Shown piece by piece: positions 20,801 to 23,115 of a stretch of DNA of 23,115 nt. The stretch is from Labilithrix sp. (GTDB lineage Bacteria > Myxococcota > Polyangia > Polyangiales > Polyangiaceae), in contig JAQBQL010000079.1 in NCBI GenBank assembly GCA_028287035.1, positions 1 to 23,115 of the forward strand, in the 5' to 3' direction. A program made the position numbers and the translations under genes. The notes under the pieces were generated by a model that ran no database searches, was not told the DNA's origin, and saw nothing but the letters and a program-made list of their open reading frames with translations. Within the stretch, counting starts at the first letter, position 1. The number at the start of each line of letters is the position of its first letter.

Positions 20801-23115
20801 GCGAGGACGCGGAGCAGCCGGTCGGCGATCATCTCGTCGTCGGGCGCCTCCGCGAGCGCCCGCATGTAGAGAGCCGCGGCGCTCGTGTCGTCGTCGAGGC
20901 GGAGCTCGTCGATCTCGGCCGCGTGCGTCAGGTGCCGCGCGCGCTCCTGCGGGGTGATGGCGTCGCTCGCGAGCTGCTCGATCGCAGTCCGCAGCGCGCG
21001 GGCGTCGCCGGCGGCTTCGAGCACGCGTGCGATCTCCTCGGGCGGGACCGGGTGGATCGGGTCGGCCTTCCGCGCCTCCTGGAGGGACTCGACCGCGGCC
21101 CGCGGCGAGCGCAGGCGGGCGTCCTGGACGTGCGCGAGCGCCAGCCACAGGGCGACCTTCTCGCGGGTGCTCGGCGCGATGTCGATGCGCGCGCGGATCG
21201 AATGCGCGGCCTGCTCCCAGCGTCCCGCCTCCTCCTGGAGACGCGTCTCGAGCGCGCGGCCGGCCGCGTGCTGGGGGTCCTGCTCGAGGACCTCGGCGAC
21301 CATCGCGATGGCGCGCGGCGGGTCGACGCGCGCGAGGACCGTCGCCGAGCGCACGCGGAGGGCGAGCACGGACGCGCCGTCGCCTTCGAGCTTGGCCTCC
21401 TCGGCGAGCGCCTTGGAGAGCGAGCGATCGTCGCCGATGCGGCCGGCGGTCCGCTCGAGGCCGAGGATCGCGCCACGGCGACCGGGCTCGATCCGGAGGA
21501 TCTCCTCGTAGGTCCGCGCGGCGCGCATCGAGTCGCCGACGAGCTCCTCCCAGAGGGTCGCCACCTTCTCGAGGTAGGCGACGCGGCGGCCGTCGTCGCG
21601 CGTGCTCTGCGCCGCCTGGGCGTAGAGCTCGATGAGCGCGCGCACCTCGCGGTCGAACGACTCGGTCGGAGCGGGCGACATGAGCCGCGAGAGCGCGTCG
21701 AGGATCTCGGAGTCACCCGGAGCCGCGACCCACGCCGCGCGAAGGTGACGGAGCGCCTCGTCCGGGCGGCCGAGCTGCTCGGCGAGCTGCGCAGCGCGGG
21801 CGAGCGCACGCGCCCGCTTCGTGTTGTCGTCGGCGCGCTGGGCCTCGCCGTGCCACAGGGCGACGCGCTCGTCGTCCTTGCCGGCGGCGGCGAGCAGGCG
21901 ATCGAGCTCCTCGACGAGCGTCGCGTCGCCGTCGTCCATGGAGATGGCGCGCTCGATGTCGGCGATCGCCCCGTCCATGTTGCCGAGCCGCTCCTCGATG
22001 CTCGAGAGGCGGCGCAGCTCGTACACGAGCGCGCTCGCGTCGGTGAAGAAGCGGAGGCGGAGGCGCCGCGACCGTGCAGCCTCCGGCCACTGGGTCGACA
22101 GCTCGTAGAGGCGCACGAGCTCGTCGAGCACGCGGCGGTCGACCGACGGCGTGGTCGGGGCACGCGCCGCCGCTCGCTCGAGCAGATCGACGGCGCGCGC
22201 GTCGTCACCGAGGAGCGTGTGGGTGATGCACGCGGAGTCGAGCTCGAGGCGGGCGCAGCGTGTCGACTGCTGCTCGTAACGGGCCTCGTCGGCGAGCAGC
22301 GCGGCGAGGCGCGCCGCGTCGTGATGCGCCGCCGCATGCATCGTGAACGCGTCGCGCAGCGGCCCGACGCCCGGGTCGAGCCGGAGGGCGCGCTCGTAGG
22401 CGCCGCGCGCGGCGTCGACGCGTCCGAGCCGCATCTCGAGGATGCGGGCGCGCTCGACGTGGAGCCAGCCCGCGAGGTTCGGCTGGGACGCGAACGCGTC
22501 GGACATGCGCCCGAGGTGGGCGACGAGATCCTCCCAGGCGTCCTCGTCGTCGTCGTTCGCGGCCTGGCCGAAGGCGCGGCGGGTAAGGTCGGCCTCGAGG
22601 CCCTTCAGCGCGGCGGCGTGATGCGGCGCGCGGCCGAGCGCGAGCTCCCATGCCTCGCGCGCGTCGTCGGTCCGGTCGCCTGCCTCGAGGAGCCGCGCCT
22701 TCTCGGCGAGGAGCTCGACGGCCGAGGACTCGCTCGACGCGACGGCGAGCTCGCGATCGAGGTGTCGCAGCATCGGGACGAGCTGCGTGCGGGCGTGCGT
22801 GCGGCGGCGCAGGATGCCGTGCGCGGCCGCGTGATCCGGGTCGACCTTGAGCGCCGCCTCGGCGGCCCTGCTCACGTACGCGTCGTCGGCGAGCGTCTCG
22901 TGGACGATCGCGGTCTCGACGTGCGCGCGCGCGAGCCCGACGAGATCGCCCTCCGCGTCGAGGCGCTCGAGGCGCGTCGCGAGGAGGTCGACGAGCGCCG
23001 CGCCCTCCGACGTGATCGACGGCGCCGACGGACGCACCGGCGCGGCCCGCGAGCCGCCCGTGGCCTCGCCCTTGGGAAGCGGCGGCGGCGGCTTGCGCGA
23101 CGCGGCGGAGGCGGC
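17803..23115 (-). CDS. Giant TPR-repeat protein, N-terminus beyond the window
   Basis: The frame is open from the right edge to the TGA at 17803-17805, giving 1770 visible residues; a GTG at 23037 is possible, but the upstream Pro/Lys-rich residues (SRKPPPPLPKGEATGG) suggest a longer protein. Most of it (to about 18680) is built of helical-hairpin repeats of TPR type, for example AAVESLQEARKADPIHP, ATYTRILELDPTDPSGLEA and AERALRKALSIEGENPRAI. No signal peptide or membrane segment is visible. The last 290 residues are not TPR and form a separate alpha/beta domain, with RTRVIAQDGLWVIVPKALTD followed by SLGRALARIALNVPW, where the layout recalls a degenerate M48-peptidase-like domain lacking HExxH. 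A scaffold role for a large complex is the general inference; no partner is shown. It precedes the hydrolase gene by 44 nt. Confidence 0.9.
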   Translation of the reverse strand, partial: AASAASRKPPPPLPKGEATGGSRAAPVRPSAPSITSEGAALVDLLATRLERLDAEGDLVGLARAHVETAIVHETLADDAYVSRAAEAALKVDPDHAAAHGILRRRTHARTQLVPMLRHLDRELAVASSESSAVELLAEKARLLEAGDRTDDAREAWELALGRAPHHAAALKGLEADLTRRAFGQAANDDDEDAWEDLVAHLGRMSDAFASQPNLAGWLHVERARILEMRLGRVDAARGAYERALRLDPGVGPLRDAFTMHAAAHHDAARLAALLADEARYEQQSTRCARLELDSACITHTLLGDDARAVDLLERAAARAPTTPSVDRRVLDELVRLYELSTQWPEAARSRRLRLRFFTDASALVYELRRLSSIEERLGNMDGAIADIERAISMDDGDATLVEELDRLLAAAGKDDERVALWHGEAQRADDNTKRARALARAAQLAEQLGRPDEALRHLRAAWVAAPGDSEILDALSRLMSPAPTESFDREVRALIELYAQAAQSTRDDGRRVAYLEKVATLWEELVGDSMRAARTYEEILRIEPGRRGAILGLERTAGRIGDDRSLSKALAEEAKLEGDGASVLALRVRSATVLARVDPPRAIAMVAEVLEQDPQHAAGRALETRLQEEAGRWEQAAHSIRARIDIAPSTREKVALWLALAHVQDARLRSPRAAVESLQEARKADPIHPVPPEEIARVLEAAGDARALRTAIEQLASDAITPQERARHLTHAAEIDELRLDDDTSAAALYMRALAEAPDDEMIADRLLRVLARRVVTTAGQAGPQMLATEAWDELLARIDKRSLTATTPAQVQACAFQLASLLVVANQDLPRAARLLEGIVDVDPRNVGALRLLEQIARRGTAYPPLARVLRMQGDAYGDVRARLGSLWELASLEAWRLASGESVATYTRILELDPTDPSGLEAAVRLSLGAARRGDTSARRAAIAALRSLSALAQDEGTRLATELRLALLLETHSNETSDRDQSHAAAREALERMREALALDPLSVTAATSLARLSNRLGDVPGAAAAAISLADLSVQPRVRAKYLLDAANLLLSDAPDEALGPMGERTERAAQLLEKALDSDPNATAAAARLAQVRTSQHRGERLVDVFRTALANATLKEARVLLGTEIARVARDDLGDIAVAIEAMRKVREAAPDHIPSLLTLSELFIAQRAWPEAVDTLEDVVERGREAGPRITALFALASVYEKILARPGDAERALRKALSIEGENPRAIRALIHRLAAKQNEPDENGEPQPKTPAKLEIASLLERLALVEKDRLVKTDILLELADIRTGLKDANQAEKALVDAVATAPDHPRAFARLGRFFRSPQAPGGIDAVSYARALGAVIARGKALGTQDPRWFATLGHIEVAQLNRLRDGVQHLARAVQMNPELHESRFELATAYSRLGAHDEAAKTVLSMLNPTSQPLVAISDPAKALELLERAMNAERRQEEAIVVSELRAIAGELDEGRHAWLRSRRLGTFDQHHVALDRPTLVSHVVPAEGRHILLDVAQAIAGIESKLLRADISEIGVTSRDRIGRRSGHPTRVLLDRLAKALGIGDVELVVTPNVSRTRVIAQDGLWVIVPKALTDLPEPTQLASLGRALARIALNVPWLEELPPPHIEALLCAAARSVSPAFGKDDIDVLSLKLVLQYEPNLVKELSRKQKQNLEKLVPLMSGAQGRLVPIDQLIGALARAELRIAYLLTGDVLATIDELRGLDAAFLQATDTPGPQSLGAVLDHPFAGDVVRYALTPEATALRRRVGSTWAG

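Noticed and set aside
1..23115. Search for tRNA, rRNA, CRISPR arrays, insertion sequences and long direct repeats
   Set aside because: No cloverleaf, repeat-spacer pattern, transposase motif or flanking inverted repeat was seen; the window reads as ordinary, densely coding chromosome.

Overview
This is a gene-dense, very GC-rich chromosomal window, apparently from a myxobacterium-like member of the Myxococcota (probably Polyangia). The reasons are the strong G/C at third codon positions, several small lipoproteins, a eukaryote-like Ser/Thr kinase with a Pro-rich linker, a very large TPR protein, a DUF5939-type adenylate cyclase, and promoters that almost touch their start codons. This is inferred from gene content only. 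I see no mobile element, tRNA, rRNA or CRISPR array, and no stretch over 300 bases lacks a gene.

Layout. The left edge holds the 3' end of a Pro/Ala-rich unknown gene (+) and a small lipoprotein (+). A leftward block then runs from 10460 down to 1179, in transcription order: small Cys-rich lipoprotein, larger lipoprotein, fmt (methionyl-tRNA formyltransferase), lhr (Lhr-type helicase), nei (Fpg/Nei DNA glycosylase), a small membrane protein with an HExxH motif, and a protein with a Tudor/SH3-like C-terminus. lhr, nei and the HExxH gene overlap or lie within 12 nt, so they look like a DNA-repair operon. An 18-bp perfect palindrome lies between fmt and lhr, over a possible -10 box. serC (phosphoserine aminotransferase, +) is divergent from the lipoprotein genes.

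From 11684 to 16683 there is a small unknown basic protein (-), a 941-residue Ser/Thr kinase fused through one membrane helix to a predicted periplasmic AsmA/GspN-like domain (-), and, divergent from it across only 52 nt, an SRPBCC-DUF5939-class III adenylate cyclase (+). The kinase and cyclase form a likely signalling pair. A metallo-beta-lactamase-fold hydrolase of the NAPE-PLD type (-) overlaps the end of the cyclase gene by 41 nt. It follows a giant TPR protein gene (-) that runs off the right edge.

The most notable items are the kinase-AsmA fusion, the divergent kinase/cyclase pair, the lhr-nei-HExxH operon with its palindrome, and a recurring promoter layout in which a -10-like hexamer sits 6 to 10 nt before the start codon, suggesting leaderless or nearly leaderless mRNAs. 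I found no clear case of a wholly new defence or mobile system.
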